Assembly: GCA_018262795.1 (NCBI GenBank)
Contig: JADFDM010000001.1
Location: 1 to 64,000, forward strand
Source: Sphingobacteriales bacterium
GTDB lineage: Bacteria; Bacteroidota; Bacteroidia; Chitinophagales; LD1
Reading direction: 5' to 3'
Length of the DNA: 64,000 nt
In this document: in pieces, positions 25,692 to 36,390 of the stretch
Position numbering within the stretch: position 1 is the stretch's first letter
How the letters are laid out: the number at the start of each line of letters is the position of its first letter
Program-made: the position numbers and the translations under genes
The notes under the pieces: model-generated
Told to the model about the DNA's origin: nothing
What the model saw: only the letters and a program-made list of their open reading frames with translations
Databases searched by the model: none

Positions 25692-27959
25692 ATGGCATTC
25701 GACATTGAAATGATCAAGAAGGTTTATGCAGAACTTCCTTCAAAAATTGCTGCGGCTCGCAAAGTGCTCAATCGTCCTTTAACGCTGACCGAGAAGATTC
25801 TTTACTCGCACTTACATTCCTCTCAAAAGCTGGAAGAATTTAAGCGTGGAGGTTCGTATGTGGATTTTGCCCCCGATCGGGTAGCCATGCAAGACGCAAC
25901 TGCACAAATGGCCTTGTTGCAATTTATGCAAGCCGGTCGCCCCAAGGTGGCAGTGCCTTCAACCGTTCACTGCGACCACTTGATTACTGCAAAAGATGGC
26001 TCTAAAACTGACTTAGCCGCAGCTACTTCAGGCAATAAAGAAGTGTATGATTTCTTAGCTTCTGTTTCTAACAAATACGGTATTGGTTTCTGGAAACCGG
26101 GCGCAGGTATTATTCATCAGATAGTTTTAGAAAACTATGCTTTCCCGGGTGGAATGATGATTGGAACCGATAGCCATACGGTGAATGCCGGTGGTTTGGG
26201 AATGGTAGCGATTGGTGTGGGTGGTGCCGATGCCTGCGATGTAATGGCCGGTTTGGCTTGGGAATTAAAACAACCAAAATTGATTGGTGTGAAACTGACC
26301 GGCAAACTAAACGGATGGGCTTCCCCGAAAGATGTGATTCTGAAAGTAGCGGGCATACTTACCGTAAAAGGAGGCACCGGTGCAATTGTTGAATATTTTG
26401 GCGAAGGCGCTATCTCCATGAGCTGCACCGGCAAAGGAACTATCTGCAACATGGGGGCTGAAATTGGTGCTACTACTTCCACTTTCGGATATGACGAAAG
26501 CATGAGCCGCTATTTATCAGCCACCGGCCGTGCGGATGTAGCTGCTGCTGCCGATGCGGTAAGCGAACACTTAACCGGTGATGCAGAAGTGTATGCCGAT
26601 CCTGCAAAATATTTCGATCAGGTAATTGAAATTAACTTGACTGAATTAGAGCCATACATCAACGGCCCTTACACTCCTGATTTAGCTACCCCCATTTCTA
26701 AAATGAAAGAAGCGGCTAAAGCAAACGACTGGCCAACTAAAGTGAGCGTAGGCTTAATTGGTTCTTGCACTAACTCCAGTTATGAAGATATTTCTCGTGC
26801 TGTTTCATTAGCCAAACAAGTAGCAGAGAAGAATCTAAAAGCAAAAGCAGAATTCAGTATTACTCCGGGATCAGAGCAAATCCGTTTCACGATTGAGCGC
26901 GATGGATTTATTGATACGTTCAATAAAATTGGCGCAACGGTTTACGCGAACGCCTGTGGTCCTTGCATCGGAATGTGGGCGCGTCATGGAGCCGATAAGC
27001 AGGAGCGCAATACCATTGTTCACTCTTTCAACCGCAACTTTGCAAAGCGGCAGGATGGAAACCCAAACACAATGGCTTTTGTTGCTTCTCCCGAATTGAC
27101 TACCGCTTTAGCAATTGCGGGTGACCTAACTTTCAATCCACTTACCGATACCTTGACCAATGAAAAAGGCGAGCAGGTAAAATTAGATGCCCCGGTTGGC
27201 GATGAATTACCTACTAAAGGTTTTGATGTAGGCGATGCAGGTTTTCAGGCTCCTATTCCCGATGGTAGCGGTGTAGAAGTAAAGGTAAATTCAGTTTCTG
27301 ACCGCTTGCAATTATTAGCTCCTTTTGCCGCTTGGGAAGGAGTTGATTTGAAAGGCTTGAAATTGCTGATTAAAGCAAAAGGCAAATGCACGACCGACCA
27401 CATTTCGATGGCGGGACCTTGGTTGAAATACCGCGGACACTTAGACAACATCAGCAACAATATGTTGATCGGTGCGGTGAATTTTTTCAATGAAAAAACA
27501 AACTCTGTAAAGAATCAACTGACTGGTGAATATGGCGAGGTGCCTGCCGTTCAGCGCGCTTACAAAGCTGCCGGCATTGGTTCCATAGTAGTTGGGGATG
27601 AAAACTACGGGGAAGGTTCAAGCCGCGAACACGCAGCGATGGAGCCGCGTTTCTTAGGTGTTCGCGCGGTGTTAGTGAAATCGTTCGCCCGTATTCACGA
27701 AACCAATTTGAAGAAACAAGGAATGCTTGGTCTTACCTTTGTAAACAAAGACGACTACAACAAAATTCAGGAAGATGATTCCATAGATATTCTTGGTTTA
27801 ACTTCGTTTGCTCCCGGTAAAAATTTAACCATACAGCTAAACCACCAGGATGGTTCTACTGAATCTTTCGAAGTTGCGCATACTTACAACGAAGCACAAA
27901 TTGAATGGTTCAAAGCCGGTGGTGCACTGAATATTATCCGCAAACAAGCTGCGGTATAG
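25692..27959 (+). CDS. Aconitate hydratase
   Basis: The 755-residue enzyme isomerises citrate to isocitrate in the TCA cycle. Its length and sequence fit the mitochondrial-type aconitases (about 750-780) rather than AcnA (about 890) or AcnB. Motifs include [46 protein letters not shown] and the [4Fe-4S] ligands in [10 protein letters not shown] and ACGPCIGMW. Also present are [19 protein letters not shown] and, in the swivel domain, [17 protein letters not shown] and [15 protein letters not shown]. It has its own promoter and a strong downstream terminator, so it is monocistronic. Confidence 0.95.
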   Translation: MAFDIEMIKKVYAELPSKIAAARKVLNRPLTLTEKILYSHLHSSQKLEEFKRGGSYVDFAPDRVAMQDATAQMALLQFMQAGRPKVAVPSTVHCDHLITAKDGSKTDLAAATSGNKEVYDFLASVSNKYGIGFWKPGAGIIHQIVLENYAFPGGMMIGTDSHTVNAGGLGMVAIGVGGADACDVMAGLAWELKQPKLIGVKLTGKLNGWASPKDVILKVAGILTVKGGTGAIVEYFGEGAISMSCTGKGTICNMGAEIGATTSTFGYDESMSRYLSATGRADVAAAADAVSEHLTGDAEVYADPAKYFDQVIEINLTELEPYINGPYTPDLATPISKMKEAAKANDWPTKVSVGLIGSCTNSSYEDISRAVSLAKQVAEKNLKAKAEFSITPGSEQIRFTIERDGFIDTFNKIGATVYANACGPCIGMWARHGADKQERNTIVHSFNRNFAKRQDGNPNTMAFVASPELTTALAIAGDLTFNPLTDTLTNEKGEQVKLDAPVGDELPTKGFDVGDAGFQAPIPDGSGVEVKVNSVSDRLQLLAPFAAWEGVDLKGLKLLIKAKGKCTTDHISMAGPWLKYRGHLDNISNNMLIGAVNFFNEKTNSVKNQLTGEYGEVPAVQRAYKAAGIGSIVVGDENYGEGSSREHAAMEPRFLGVRAVLVKSFARIHETNLKKQGMLGLTFVNKDDYNKIQEDDSIDILGLTSFAPGKNLTIQLNHQDGSTESFEVAHTYNEAQIEWFKAGGALNIIRKQAAV

Positions 27960-27980
27960 ATTTCCGGCAACAAACTAAAA

Positions 27981-28016
27981 AAGAAAAGCGCGAAAGATTT
28001 CTTCCGCGCTTTTCTT
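27981..28016. terminator. Bidirectional terminator between aconitase and tsf
   Basis: AAGAAAAGCGCG and CGCGCTTTTCTT form a perfect 12-base stem around a 12-base loop. T-rich ends follow the GC core in both directions. It serves the aconitase gene on the plus strand and the ribosomal operon on the minus strand. Confidence 0.9.
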
Positions 28017-28073
28017 TTATGCCATTTATGAAGCACCACTACACAAAGGTGGTTGCCTATTCCATTTGCTGAA

Positions 28074-28913
28074 TTATTTTCCAGCGCCTCTTTCTAATCT
28101 AACAAAACCGGTTACCGTCAAGCCACTTTCAGCGCTACCTAACACCTGTGCAACAGTTTTGCTTCCGTCTTTTACAAAAGCCTGTGTCAGCAGAGTATTT
28201 TCTTTGATGTAAGTATTAGCAGCCCCTTCGGCTATTCTATCTATAATGTTTTCCGGCTTTCCTGCGGCAATTGCTTTTTCACGAGCTACCGTTTTTTCTC
28301 TTTCAATAGTTTCTGCCGAAACGCTGGAACCATCCACCGCGATCGGATTCATAGCAGCAATCTGCATGGCCACATCTCGGCCAACAGTTGCAACGGCATC
28401 ATTCAACGGCTTATTCAAAGCCACCAATACGCCAATTTTATTTCCCATGTGGTTATAAGCTACCACCGATTCTCCCTCAATACTATCATAGGCAGAAACA
28501 CTGATAAGTTCTCCAATAGCAGAAACTTTTCCCTGCACCGCTTCCTGCACGGAAGAGCCTCCCAAATCGAGGGCTAATACTTCTTCTACGGTTTTCGATC
28601 CTGCTTTCAAAGCTGCTTCAGCTATGGAACTCGCTAATTTCACAAACTCCTCATTCTTGGCTACAAAATCAGTTTCGCAAGAAAGATAAACCGCAACTCC
28701 TTTTTTATTGTCGGTAGAAGTGATGGCAATCACTGCCCCTTCAGCGGCTGCGCGTCCGGCACGTAGTTCTGCCACCTTAGCCCCTTTTTTACGGAGGTAA
28801 TCAATAGCTGCTTGTACATCCCCATTTGCTTCTGTTAGTGCTTTTTTACAATCCATTAAACCTGCACCGGTCAGGTTTCTTAATTCGTTTACTTGTGCTG
28901 CTGTAATGTTCAT
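28074..28913 (-). CDS. tsf: Translation elongation factor Ts
   Basis: The 279-residue protein is EF-Ts, the nucleotide-exchange factor for EF-Tu. The N-terminal UBA-like domain is ITAAQVNELRNLTGAGLMDC followed by KKAL. The EF-Tu contact motif TDFVAKNEEF comes next, then two core subdomains ending in LTQAFVKDGSKTVAQVL. It is the last gene of rplM-rpsI-rpsB-tsf, 121 bases after rpsB, and is closed by the bidirectional terminator. Confidence 0.97.
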   Translation of the reverse strand: MNITAAQVNELRNLTGAGLMDCKKALTEANGDVQAAIDYLRKKGAKVAELRAGRAAAEGAVIAITSTDNKKGVAVYLSCETDFVAKNEEFVKLASSIAEAALKAGSKTVEEVLALDLGGSSVQEAVQGKVSAIGELISVSAYDSIEGESVVAYNHMGNKIGVLVALNKPLNDAVATVGRDVAMQIAAMNPIAVDGSSVSAETIEREKTVAREKAIAAGKPENIIDRIAEGAANTYIKENTLLTQAFVKDGSKTVAQVLGSAESGLTVTGFVRLERGAGK

Positions 28914-29034
28914 TTTTATTTTTTTTCTTGTTTGAAATTTGTGTTCGAGTTTATAAATTAAACGAAGTTGCCAAGTCGAATCAACCTGGCAACCTCATAA
29001 TGGATAGCTGCATCCGCAGCATCAGTCAAATTGA

Positions 29035-29916
29035 TTAAACTTTTTTGGCAGGGCCTTTTGTTCTTGGCCGTCCTGAACCACCTGCTGAAGAACCGCGTTT
29101 TTTAGCTCCGCGTCCTGCTCCGGCATCCTTTTTAGTGGCATCATCTTCTTCGGCAGCAAGATCTGACTCATAGCGATTTCTTTCAGCCATCTCTTCATCT
29201 GTTTCCTGCTCGCCTGCTTCCTGAGAGGCAGCGCGTTCGGCTAATCCTTCTGCAATAGCATCGGCTATAAAATTGGCGAGTACCGATACTGAAGTAGCGG
29301 CATCATCGTTACCGGGAATAGCAAAGTCCACTTTCGTAGGGTCGCTATTGGTATCCACAATTCCAAAAGTATTGATGTTAAGACGTTGTGCTTCTTTCAA
29401 CGCAATATTTTCGTGCATAATATCAATCAGAAAAAGTGCAGCCGGAACTCGACTCATATTGGCTACCCCACCTAATACTTTTTCCATTTTCTCTTTTTCG
29501 CGACTCAATACTAACTTTTCCTTTTTGGTCACACTTTCCAAAGTACCATCGCTCAACATTTTTTCAATGCTTTGCATTTTCTTGATAGACTTGCGAATGG
29601 TAGAGAAATTGGTGAGCATACCTCCTAACCATCTTTCGGTAACAAAGGGCATGTTCACTCGCTGTGCAGCGGCTTTCACCACTTCTTTCGCTTGTTTTTT
29701 AGTAGCCACAAACATTATTTTCCGTCCGCTTTTTGCAATAGATTTAGCTGCGGCAGCCGCTTCTTCTAACTTATCGGCAGTGCGATTCAGGTCAATGATG
29801 TGGATACCTTTCTTTTCACCAAAAATGTAAGGGAGCATCTTAGGATTCCACTTTCTTTTAAGGTGGCCAAAGTGAACGCTTGCCTCCAATAATACTTTAT
29901 GTTCGATTCTTTCCAT
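29035..29916 (-). CDS. rpsB: 30S ribosomal protein S2 with charged C-terminal tail
   Basis: The 293-residue protein is S2 (usually 230-260 residues). Core motifs include EASVHFGHLKRKWNPKM, GIHIIDLNRT, FVATKKQA, FVTERWLGGMLTNFSTI and GIVDTNSDPTKVDFAIPGND. After about residue 225 there is an extra tail of about 65 residues, first acidic and then strongly basic and Gly-rich (KKDAGAGRGAKKRG). Such tails occur in some Bacteroidota. S2 lacks the usual contact partner for the anti-Shine-Dalgarno region in this phylum, but the tail's role is unknown. It lies between rpsI and tsf in a four-gene operon. Confidence 0.96.
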   Translation of the reverse strand: MERIEHKVLLEASVHFGHLKRKWNPKMLPYIFGEKKGIHIIDLNRTADKLEEAAAAAKSIAKSGRKIMFVATKKQAKEVVKAAAQRVNMPFVTERWLGGMLTNFSTIRKSIKKMQSIEKMLSDGTLESVTKKEKLVLSREKEKMEKVLGGVANMSRVPAALFLIDIMHENIALKEAQRLNINTFGIVDTNSDPTKVDFAIPGNDDAATSVSVLANFIADAIAEGLAERAASQEAGEQETDEEMAERNRYESDLAAEEDDATKKDAGAGRGAKKRGSSAGGSGRPRTKGPAKKV

Positions 29917-29946
29917 GATCTTTCTGTTATTTGAATTAAACGATGA

Positions 29947-30330
29947 TTAACGCTTAGAGTATTGTTCTCTCTTCCGAGCTTTGCGCAAGCCGGTCTTTTT
30001 ACGCTCTACCACGCGAGCATCTCTGCGCAGCAGCTTCTCTTTTTTCAGCGGTGGTCTTTTCTCCGGGTTATCATTCACTAATGCGCGGGCAATAGCTAAG
30101 GATACAGCTTCTGACTGCCCCTTTACACCCCCACCGAAAACATTAATGCTGATGTCAAACTTGCCTTCACTGTCAGAAACTTTTAAAGGAGCCTCTACTT
30201 TATTCTGAAGGTAAACGAGCGAGAAGTATTCTTTATAGTCCTTGCCGTTTACGGTAATGTTACCTGAGCCCGATTTTACATAGGCGCGTGCAACAGATGC
30301 TTTTCTTCTTCCTACGGTTATTTTATCCAT
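29947..30330 (-). CDS. rpsI: 30S ribosomal protein S9
   Basis: The 127-residue protein is S9. I chose the start at 30330 (MDKITVGRRKASVARAYV), the normal N-terminus; an in-frame upstream ATG at 30399 would overlap rplM. It contains GSGNITVNGKDYKEYF and GGGVKGQSEAVSLAIARAL, and the conserved C-terminus ends in KAPxxSKR form as KAREQYSKR-like sequence (RKAREQYSKR-type tail), whose Arg touches the P-site tRNA. It starts 19 bases after rplM, with which it always pairs. Confidence 0.95.
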   Translation of the reverse strand: MDKITVGRRKASVARAYVKSGSGNITVNGKDYKEYFSLVYLQNKVEAPLKVSDSEGKFDISINVFGGGVKGQSEAVSLAIARALVNDNPEKRPPLKKEKLLRRDARVVERKKTGLRKARKREQYSKR

Positions 30331-30349
30331 GTTATAGGTTTGGAGTGAT

Positions 30350-30787
30350 TTACAATTGTTTTGGCTTTTGCGCTGCATGGGGATGATCGGCTCCCTCATA
30401 CACGAAAAGTTTACGGAACATTTTGTTACCCAACGATGATTTCGGAAGCATCCCCTTCACGGAATGTTCGATCAACTTGTTCGGATTTTTTTCAATCAAT
30501 TCTTTAGGAGTGGTAAGGCGCTGACCTCCCGGATTACCGGTATAGCGCACTAAAGGGCGATCGGTCATTTTCTTCCCGGTCATACGCACCTTGGCAGAAT
30601 TGATAACGATAACAAAATCTCCGGTGTCAGAATTAGGAGTAAAGGTAGGTTTGTGCTTTCCGCTAAGAATGGATGCTATCCCGGAAACCATGCGACCCAG
30701 CGTTTTACCCTGGGCATCCACGATAAACCACTCGCGCTTTACATCTTTTTCAGCTACCGATACGGTGTTATAGCTGCGTGATTTCAT
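30350..30787 (-). CDS. rplM: 50S ribosomal protein L13
   Basis: The 145-residue protein is L13. Motifs are WFIVDAQGKTLGRMVSGIAS, LSGKHKPTFTPNSDTGDFVI, MTDRPLVRYTGNPGG and the C-terminal AVKGMLPxxxLG-type segment (SVKGMLPKSSLGNKMFRKL), followed by HPHAAQKP. It is the first gene of rplM-rpsI-rpsB-tsf. A full promoter (TTG-N20-TACATTTG) and a short leader hairpin lie directly upstream. Confidence 0.96.
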   Translation of the reverse strand: MKSRSYNTVSVAEKDVKREWFIVDAQGKTLGRMVSGIASILSGKHKPTFTPNSDTGDFVIVINSAKVRMTGKKMTDRPLVRYTGNPGGQRLTTPKELIEKNPNKLIEHSVKGMLPKSSLGNKMFRKLFVYEGADHPHAAQKPKQL

Positions 30788-30813
30788 GCTTTTTCTCTTT
30801 AAATTTTTAAAAA

Positions 30814-30828
30814 CGCTTTTTACAAGCG
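30814..30828 (-). promoter_or_regulatory. Short hairpin with T tract in the rplM leader
   Basis: Read on the minus strand, CGCTT-GTAAA-AAGCG is followed by TTTTT at the expected 5' end of the rplM transcript, 27 bases before the ATG. It looks like a weak attenuator or a small autoregulatory leader. The stem is only five bases, so the call is tentative. Confidence 0.35.
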
Positions 30829-30833
30829 GGGCG

Positions 30834-30864
30834 CAAATGTAATTTTAGGGAACTAAGATTCCAA
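30834..30864 (-). promoter_or_regulatory. rplM operon promoter
   Basis: On the minus strand TACATTTG (30841-30834) is an exact -7 element, with TTG (30864-30862) 20 bases upstream. The transcript would start near 30829 and run through rplM, rpsI, rpsB and tsf. Confidence 0.7.
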
Positions 30865-31758
30865 GTGTTTGCTTAGAATTATTTTAGGCACCTACTGTAA
30901 TACATTGATAATGAGTGTGTGAATCGCACAAATCTCAACCGATCCCTCTTTGCTTTGCGTAGGCGGTGCCTGCACTCATCCACTTAACGAATTTAATATG
31001 ACTGAGTCTTTTAGTGGTCAGAACCAATCATAAATTTCTGTCGGAAACGGTAGATGAGCGAGGGCAATGCCATTCGCTCCGAGGGGAAACTTATCTCTTT
31101 GCAGGCTCTCGCGAAGTGGCACAGAACGCGGCCGTGTTTTATTCTCTCTTTGTTACTTTGTAAAGCCAACGGGATAGATCCATATAACTGGATAGCAGAA
31201 GCACTATAGAAAATAGCCGCACCTCCCATAACTCGGATGAGTGAGCTTTTGTCATTTACTATTTACTGAGCCATAGATGACAGGGTTTACCAGATGGTCG
31301 CGGGGGAGAAGGAGTAAAATCTCTCTTTATTCTTCCTTACTATTAGTGCAATCATCTTTTATCGGGATAGGCAGTTTTTTTCTATCGTATCCCATTTTCA
31401 ATGACTCTTCACTTCCTCTTCCCATAAGTCTAAACACCTTCATTTTAAGAATAACTCTATGTTGTTCGCCCTTTTATAAGTTGGTAGCTTTTGCCAGCGT
31501 TCCTCGCCAAAAGCCGCATCACAGCTTGTGTTGCCATATTTTAAAGTGGAAATTCTTCTTCTCTGACTTTACAACGGAAACTCTAAAAAATACGAAAAGA
31601 CATTTTTCTGCTTGAGAATGGTCATGTTTTTTCATGTCGTGCGAATGTTCTTTTGCCGCATCAATATGAGAAAGGTAGTTACAAAAAATAGGGTGGCAGC
31701 CAAACTACAAAATCCGTCATTAACAGGAGGAATAATTACTCATTTAGAACAGAACACA
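30865..31758. other. Long gap between the ribosomal operon and the nitrate-respiration cluster
   Basis: About 890 bases hold no gene I can support. Open frames at 31011-31229 (minus) and 31277-31615 (plus) lack family motifs, and their compositions look random. The upstream promoter of the nitrate cluster should lie here, but I find no exact TAnnTTTG near the cytochrome start. A GTCA half-site occurs near 31240 without a matching partner. Confidence 0.5.
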
Positions 31759-32697
31759 ATGGAAAAATTATTTCCGAGAAATCAATTTTCAACAAAATTT
31801 ATCTACCACATGAGGTCAATGTTACAAAATGCCTATTCAGTGCTTCTTCAAAATCTATCTAATAAGAAAGCAATAGCTATATTGATTATGGCAGTTGTAT
31901 GTTCTCAGCAGGATATTCTTGCACAGGATGGAGAAAAGTTATTTAAACAAAATTGCGCTGCCTGCCACTCCATCGGTAAAGGGAAATTAGTAGGGCCCGA
32001 TTTGCACGGAGTAACTGAACTGCGCACTGAGCCATGGCTTATCAAATGGATAAAAGGCTCGCAGGCAATGGTCAATGCAGGCGATCCGGATGCAAAAGCC
32101 ATCTTCGAGGAATTCAACAAAATTCCAATGCCGGATCAAAACCTTCCGGATGCGGATATCAAAGGAATTCTTGCTTTTATAAAAGAGAAGAGTGGCCAAA
32201 TTCCAGCAGCATCTGAAACAGCCGCAGTTGGCAATAAATCAGACAATGCAACAGCGGCAGAGATAACTACCGGTCAGCATCTGTTTGAGGGAGGGAAAAG
32301 ACTTACCAACGGAGGGCCAGCCTGTATCTCTTGCCACAATGTAACGAACAATAAAATTATTCCCGGTGGCTTACTTGCTAAAGATTTGACCAACGCACAT
32401 AGCCGCTTAGGTGGCGATGCCGGTATCATGGGAATTTTAAATGCTCCGCCATTCCCTGCTATGACTGAGGCTTATAACGGAAAACCAATCACCGAAACAG
32501 AGATTGCCGACCTTACGGCATTCCTTAATAAAGCTGACAAAGAAAGTGCTACTCAAAACGCAGCCGCAAGCCCCTTGTTGAAATGGGGATTTTTAGGCTT
32601 TGCCATTTGGGTGGGTATTGTATTGCTGCTGTGGCGTAAGAAAAAGTGGAACATGGTGAAACAGCGGATTTTTGATCGCCAAGTGAAAACAAGATAA
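31759..32697 (+). CDS. Membrane-anchored di-heme cytochrome c of the nitrate reductase cluster
   Basis: The product has 312 residues from the ATG at 31759; other Mets at 31612, 31810 and 31819 are possible starts. A hydrophobic signal (about 38-52, AIAILIMAVVC) is followed by two cytochrome c domains. The first has CAACH (66-70) and a likely Met ligand in IPMPDQ. The second has CISCH near residue 193 and a Met in GIMGILNAPPFPAMTEAY. A C-terminal helix (LLKWGFLGFAIWVGIVLLLW) and a basic tail anchor it in the inner membrane with the hemes in the periplasm. It lies 42 bases ahead of narG and resembles NarC-type cytochromes that accompany some NarGHI enzymes. It may take electrons to or from NarI or the quinone pool. 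Confidence 0.8.
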   Translation: MEKLFPRNQFSTKFIYHMRSMLQNAYSVLLQNLSNKKAIAILIMAVVCSQQDILAQDGEKLFKQNCAACHSIGKGKLVGPDLHGVTELRTEPWLIKWIKGSQAMVNAGDPDAKAIFEEFNKIPMPDQNLPDADIKGILAFIKEKSGQIPAASETAAVGNKSDNATAAEITTGQHLFEGGKRLTNGGPACISCHNVTNNKIIPGGLLAKDLTNAHSRLGGDAGIMGILNAPPFPAMTEAYNGKPITETEIADLTAFLNKADKESATQNAAASPLLKWGFLGFAIWVGIVLLLWRKKKWNMVKQRIFDRQVKTR

Positions 32698-32739
32698 ACT
32701 GAACAAATCTTAAAAAACGAATTCTAAAACAATATAACT

Positions 32740-35700
32740 ATGAGTTGGATTGAAGACATCATTTCTCCGAAAACACGCAAATGGGAAGAGTTTTATCGCA
32801 ATCGTTGGCAGTATGATAAAGTAGTACGAAGCACGCATGGAGTAAACTGTACGGGTGGCTGTTCTTGGAACATTCACGTGAAAGACGGAATTGTAGTATG
32901 GGAAACTCAGGCATTAGATTACCCTTTATTGGAAGAAAGTTTGCCGCCTTATGAGCCTCGCGGATGTCAAAGAGGAATTTCTTATTCATGGTACCTCTAT
33001 AGCCCTATTCGGGTGAAATATCCGTTAATGCGCGGAGCCTTAATGGATTTATTTCAGGAAGCAAAGAAAGCTGCCAATGGAGATCCAATACAGGCATGGG
33101 AAAATCTTCAAAGCAATCCGACTAATCGCGCTCGTTACCAAAGAGCCAGAGGTAAAGGCGGTTTCAGAAGAGCGAACTGGGAGGAAGTAGTGGAGTTAAT
33201 AGCAGCCGCTAACCTCTACACAATAAAGAAATATGGGCCTGATCGCGTAATTGGGTTCTCCCCTATACCAGCGATGTCCATGCTAAGTTATGCATCAGGA
33301 GCACGCTATTTGCAATTGTTAGGTGGTGTTAACTTGAGCTTTTATGATTGGTATTGCGATTTGCCAACAGCATTCCCCGAAGTTTGGGGTGAACAAACCG
33401 ATGTGTGCGAAAGTGCGGACTGGTATAATTCCAAGTTTTGTGTTTCTATGGGAGCCAACTTAGGAATGACCCGGACCCCAGATATTCACTTCTTCTCCGA
33501 ATCAAAACACAACGGAACAAAAACAGTAGTAATGTCACCTGACTTCAGTATGGTGGCAAAGCATGCCGATCAATGGATTCCTTGCCATGCCGGTTCTGAT
33601 GGTGCGTTTTGGATGGCCGTGACACATGTGATTCTGAAGGAATTTCATGCCGATAGGCAAGTGCCATATTTTATTGATTATGTGAAACGATATACCGATT
33701 GCCCATTCTTGGTTGAATTACAAAAAGAGGGAGATCATTATAAGCCAGGACGATTGATTCGTGCTAATCGAATTGCAAAATATAAGGATGTTGAGAATGG
33801 AGATTGGAAGTTTTTAAATATTGATTCCAAAACTGGAAAATTGGTTATGCCGAAAGGCAGTATGGGGCAGCGTTGGGATAAGGGTAAAATTGGTAATTGG
33901 AATTTAAAATTTGAGGATGGAGAAGATAATTCTGAGTTTGATCCAACCTTGACTATCTTAAACAAAAGTGATGATGTACTGAAGGTTGAATTCGTTGAAT
34001 TCGGATTGAACAAAAAGATGTTACGGTCAGTTCCTGTGAAATACATTGACACCGTTGATGGGCAAAAAATTGCAGGAGTAACAATATATGACTTGACCTT
34101 TGGCCAATACGGTGTATCACGCGGTTTGCCGGGCGATTATCCTGCCGACTACAATGATAAAGACCAATCATATACTCCGGCTTGGCAGGAGATATTCACT
34201 GGTATAGGGCGTGAAGTGGTGTTGCAAATAGCCCGCGAGTGGGGTAGTACAGCCGAAACCACAAAGGGGAAATGTATGGTAATTGTTGGGGCCGCTATTT
34301 GTCACTGGTTTCATAACAACTTGATGTATCGCTCTGCAATTATGACACAGATGCTGACCGGTTGTAACGGGGTGAATGGAGGGGGTATGAATCACTATGT
34401 AGGTCAGGAGAAATTAGCTCCCGTGGATTCTTGGGGAACTATCATGGCCGCTAAAGATTGGCAAAGTGCCAACCGCTTGCAGCAGGCTCCTATTTGGCAC
34501 TATATCAATTCCGACCAATGGAGATACGATGGTAATCAGGCGCAGTACAACAACATACCTACCGGAAGTAAGTTAGGTAACATGCACTCGGCTGATTTTG
34601 CTGCAATGGCTGTTCGCAACGGGTGGATGCCCTTTTATCCCCAATACAACAAGAGCAACTTCGAAATTGTAACAGATGCAGTGTCTGCCGGAGCTAAAAC
34701 TGATGATGAAATAAAAAATTATGTAGTAGATAAATTGAAGTCTAAGGAACTGCTCTATTCCATTTCTGATCCCGATGCAGAAATAAATTTCCCGCGCAAC
34801 TGGTTTATATGGCGGGGCAATGCACTGATGGCGAGCGCCAAAGGACACGAGTATATGCTCGATCACTATTTGGGTACACACACCAATAAGATTGCCGATG
34901 AAGTAGCTCAAGACCATGTTTCAGAATTAATATGGAGAGAAGCTCCTAAAGGGAAAATGGATTTGATAGTAGATCTCAATTTCCGCATGGATACATCTGC
35001 GCTTTATTCTGATGTAGTTCTTCCTGCCGCTTCGTGGTACGAAAAAGCAGATATCAACTCAACGGATATGCACTCCTTCATTCACCCGTTAGGGCAAGCT
35101 ATTGCTCCGGTATGGGAAGCGAAGAGCGACTGGCAGATATTTCAATTGCTGGCAAAGAAAGTGAGTGAGATGGCAAAGTCATATATGCCGCATCCGATTA
35201 AGGACGTAGTGAACACCCCATTATCACACGATTCAATTGACGAAATAAGCCAGCCGAGATTATTGGATTGGTATAAAGGAGAGTGCGAGCCTATTCCCGG
35301 AAAAACAATGCACAAAATTGCAATTGTAGAGCGTGATTATACTCAGATTTATAACCGCTACATTTCTCTTGGCGCAAACATGGAAACGAACCCGATAGGA
35401 GCGCACGGAGTGAGTTTTATGGCAAACGATGTGTATGCCGAAATGAAAAATGATAAGCGTCACGTTCAAAAAGTGAATGGTGTGGAATATCCTTCTTTGA
35501 AGGAAGATATAGAAGCAGTAAATGCAGTATTGCGATTGTCTTCTTTGACCAACGGGAAAATGACCGTGCGGGCTTACGAAAACATGGAGAAGAAAACAGG
35601 CATGCCACTGCTACAACATGGTATTGGCAGCAAGGATGTGAAAATTGATTATAAAGATTTGCAAGCGCAGCCTCGCAGGTATAACAATTCTCCACTTTGG

Positions 35701-36363
35701 TCGGGGTTAATGGATAATGGCCGTGCCTATGCAGCCTATAGCTATAACGTAGATTGCTTGGTGCCTTGGAGAACACTTACTGGTCGGCAGCATTTTTATC
35801 TTGACCATGATGGTTACATTGCCTTTGGCGAAAATCTCACAACTTTTAAACCATCTCCAACACCAGAGGCTTATGGCGATATACGTAAAACAATAAATGA
35901 TGGTAAGGCGAAAATGCTGAACTGTTTAACCCCTCACGGCAAATGGCATATTCACTCTACTTATGGCGATACGTTGAGAATGCTCACTCTTTCAAGAGGT
36001 ATGGAGCCATGCTGGATGAGCGAAGGAGACGCAGCCGCCATTGGCGTGAAAGACAATGATTGGGTAGAAGTGTATAATGACCACGGAGTGTATTGCACTC
36101 GTGCTTGCGTAAGCGCACGGATTCCTAATGGTGTTTGTATTGTGTATCACTCTCCTGAAAGAACTTACTCCGTTCCAAAATCACAGGAAAGAGGAGGAAG
36201 AAGGGCCGGTGGACACAATAGTTTCACTCGTGTGCACTTGAAACCAAGTTTAATGGTGGGTGGTTACGGACAGTTTTCCTATCACTTTAATTACTGGGGA
36301 CCGGTAGGCTCTAACCGCGACACGCACGTTTTGGTGAGGAAAATGGAAAAAGTAGAATTTTAA
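32740..36363 (+). CDS. narG: Respiratory nitrate reductase, alpha subunit
   Basis: The 1207-residue protein aligns along its whole length with NarG (about 1240). It reduces nitrate to nitrite at a molybdo-bis(MGD) centre. The FS0 cluster ligands are His33, Cys37, Cys41 and Cys76 ([12 protein letters not shown] and EPRGCQRG). The Mo-ligand Asp lies in [50 protein letters not shown] and the VGSNRDTHV end are also conserved. There is no twin-arginine signal, so the active site faces the cytoplasm as in classical Nar. The organism therefore needs nitrate import, which NarK downstream provides. It is followed by narH, narJ and narI. Confidence 0.97.
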   Translation: MSWIEDIISPKTRKWEEFYRNRWQYDKVVRSTHGVNCTGGCSWNIHVKDGIVVWETQALDYPLLEESLPPYEPRGCQRGISYSWYLYSPIRVKYPLMRGALMDLFQEAKKAANGDPIQAWENLQSNPTNRARYQRARGKGGFRRANWEEVVELIAAANLYTIKKYGPDRVIGFSPIPAMSMLSYASGARYLQLLGGVNLSFYDWYCDLPTAFPEVWGEQTDVCESADWYNSKFCVSMGANLGMTRTPDIHFFSESKHNGTKTVVMSPDFSMVAKHADQWIPCHAGSDGAFWMAVTHVILKEFHADRQVPYFIDYVKRYTDCPFLVELQKEGDHYKPGRLIRANRIAKYKDVENGDWKFLNIDSKTGKLVMPKGSMGQRWDKGKIGNWNLKFEDGEDNSEFDPTLTILNKSDDVLKVEFVEFGLNKKMLRSVPVKYIDTVDGQKIAGVTIYDLTFGQYGVSRGLPGDYPADYNDKDQSYTPAWQEIFTGIGREVVLQIAREWGSTAETTKGKCMVIVGAAICHWFHNNLMYRSAIMTQMLTGCNGVNGGGMNHYVGQEKLAPVDSWGTIMAAKDWQSANRLQQAPIWHYINSDQWRYDGNQAQYNNIPTGSKLGNMHSADFAAMAVRNGWMPFYPQYNKSNFEIVTDAVSAGAKTDDEIKNYVVDKLKSKELLYSISDPDAEINFPRNWFIWRGNALMASAKGHEYMLDHYLGTHTNKIADEVAQDHVSELIWREAPKGKMDLIVDLNFRMDTSALYSDVVLPAASWYEKADINSTDMHSFIHPLGQAIAPVWEAKSDWQIFQLLAKKVSEMAKSYMPHPIKDVVNTPLSHDSIDEISQPRLLDWYKGECEPIPGKTMHKIAIVERDYTQIYNRYISLGANMETNPIGAHGVSFMANDVYAEMKNDKRHVQKVNGVEYPSLKEDIEAVNAVLRLSSLTNGKMTVRAYENMEKKTGMPLLQHGIGSKDVKIDYKDLQAQPRRYNNSPLWSGLMDNGRAYAAYSYNVDCLVPWRTLTGRQHFYLDHDGYIAFGENLTTFKPSPTPEAYGDIRKTINDGKAKMLNCLTPHGKWHIHSTYGDTLRMLTLSRGMEPCWMSEGDAAAIGVKDNDWVEVYNDHGVYCTRACVSARIPNGVCIVYHSPERTYSVPKSQERGGRRAGGHNSFTRVHLKPSLMVGGYGQFSYHFNYWGPVGSNRDTHVLVRKMEKVEF

Positions 36364-36390
36364 AAGAACAATAAAAAACAGCTCAATAAT

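Noticed and set aside
29273-29830. A 185-codon open frame opposite rpsB
   Set aside because: rpsB is certain, and the antisense translation is a composition effect.
31232-31245. A Fnr-like site before the nitrate cluster (TGAGCTTTTGTCA)
   Set aside because: The half-sites are five bases apart in place of four, and alignment with four-base spacing leaves three mismatches.
31011-31615. Two open frames in the gap before the nitrate cluster
   Set aside because: Neither has a recognisable motif, signal peptide, promoter or ribosome binding site, and their compositions look random.
32740-36363. Nitrite oxidoreductase or periplasmic Nar instead of cytoplasmic NarG
   Set aside because: There is no twin-arginine signal and the protein aligns over its whole length with classical NarG next to NarJ and NarI.
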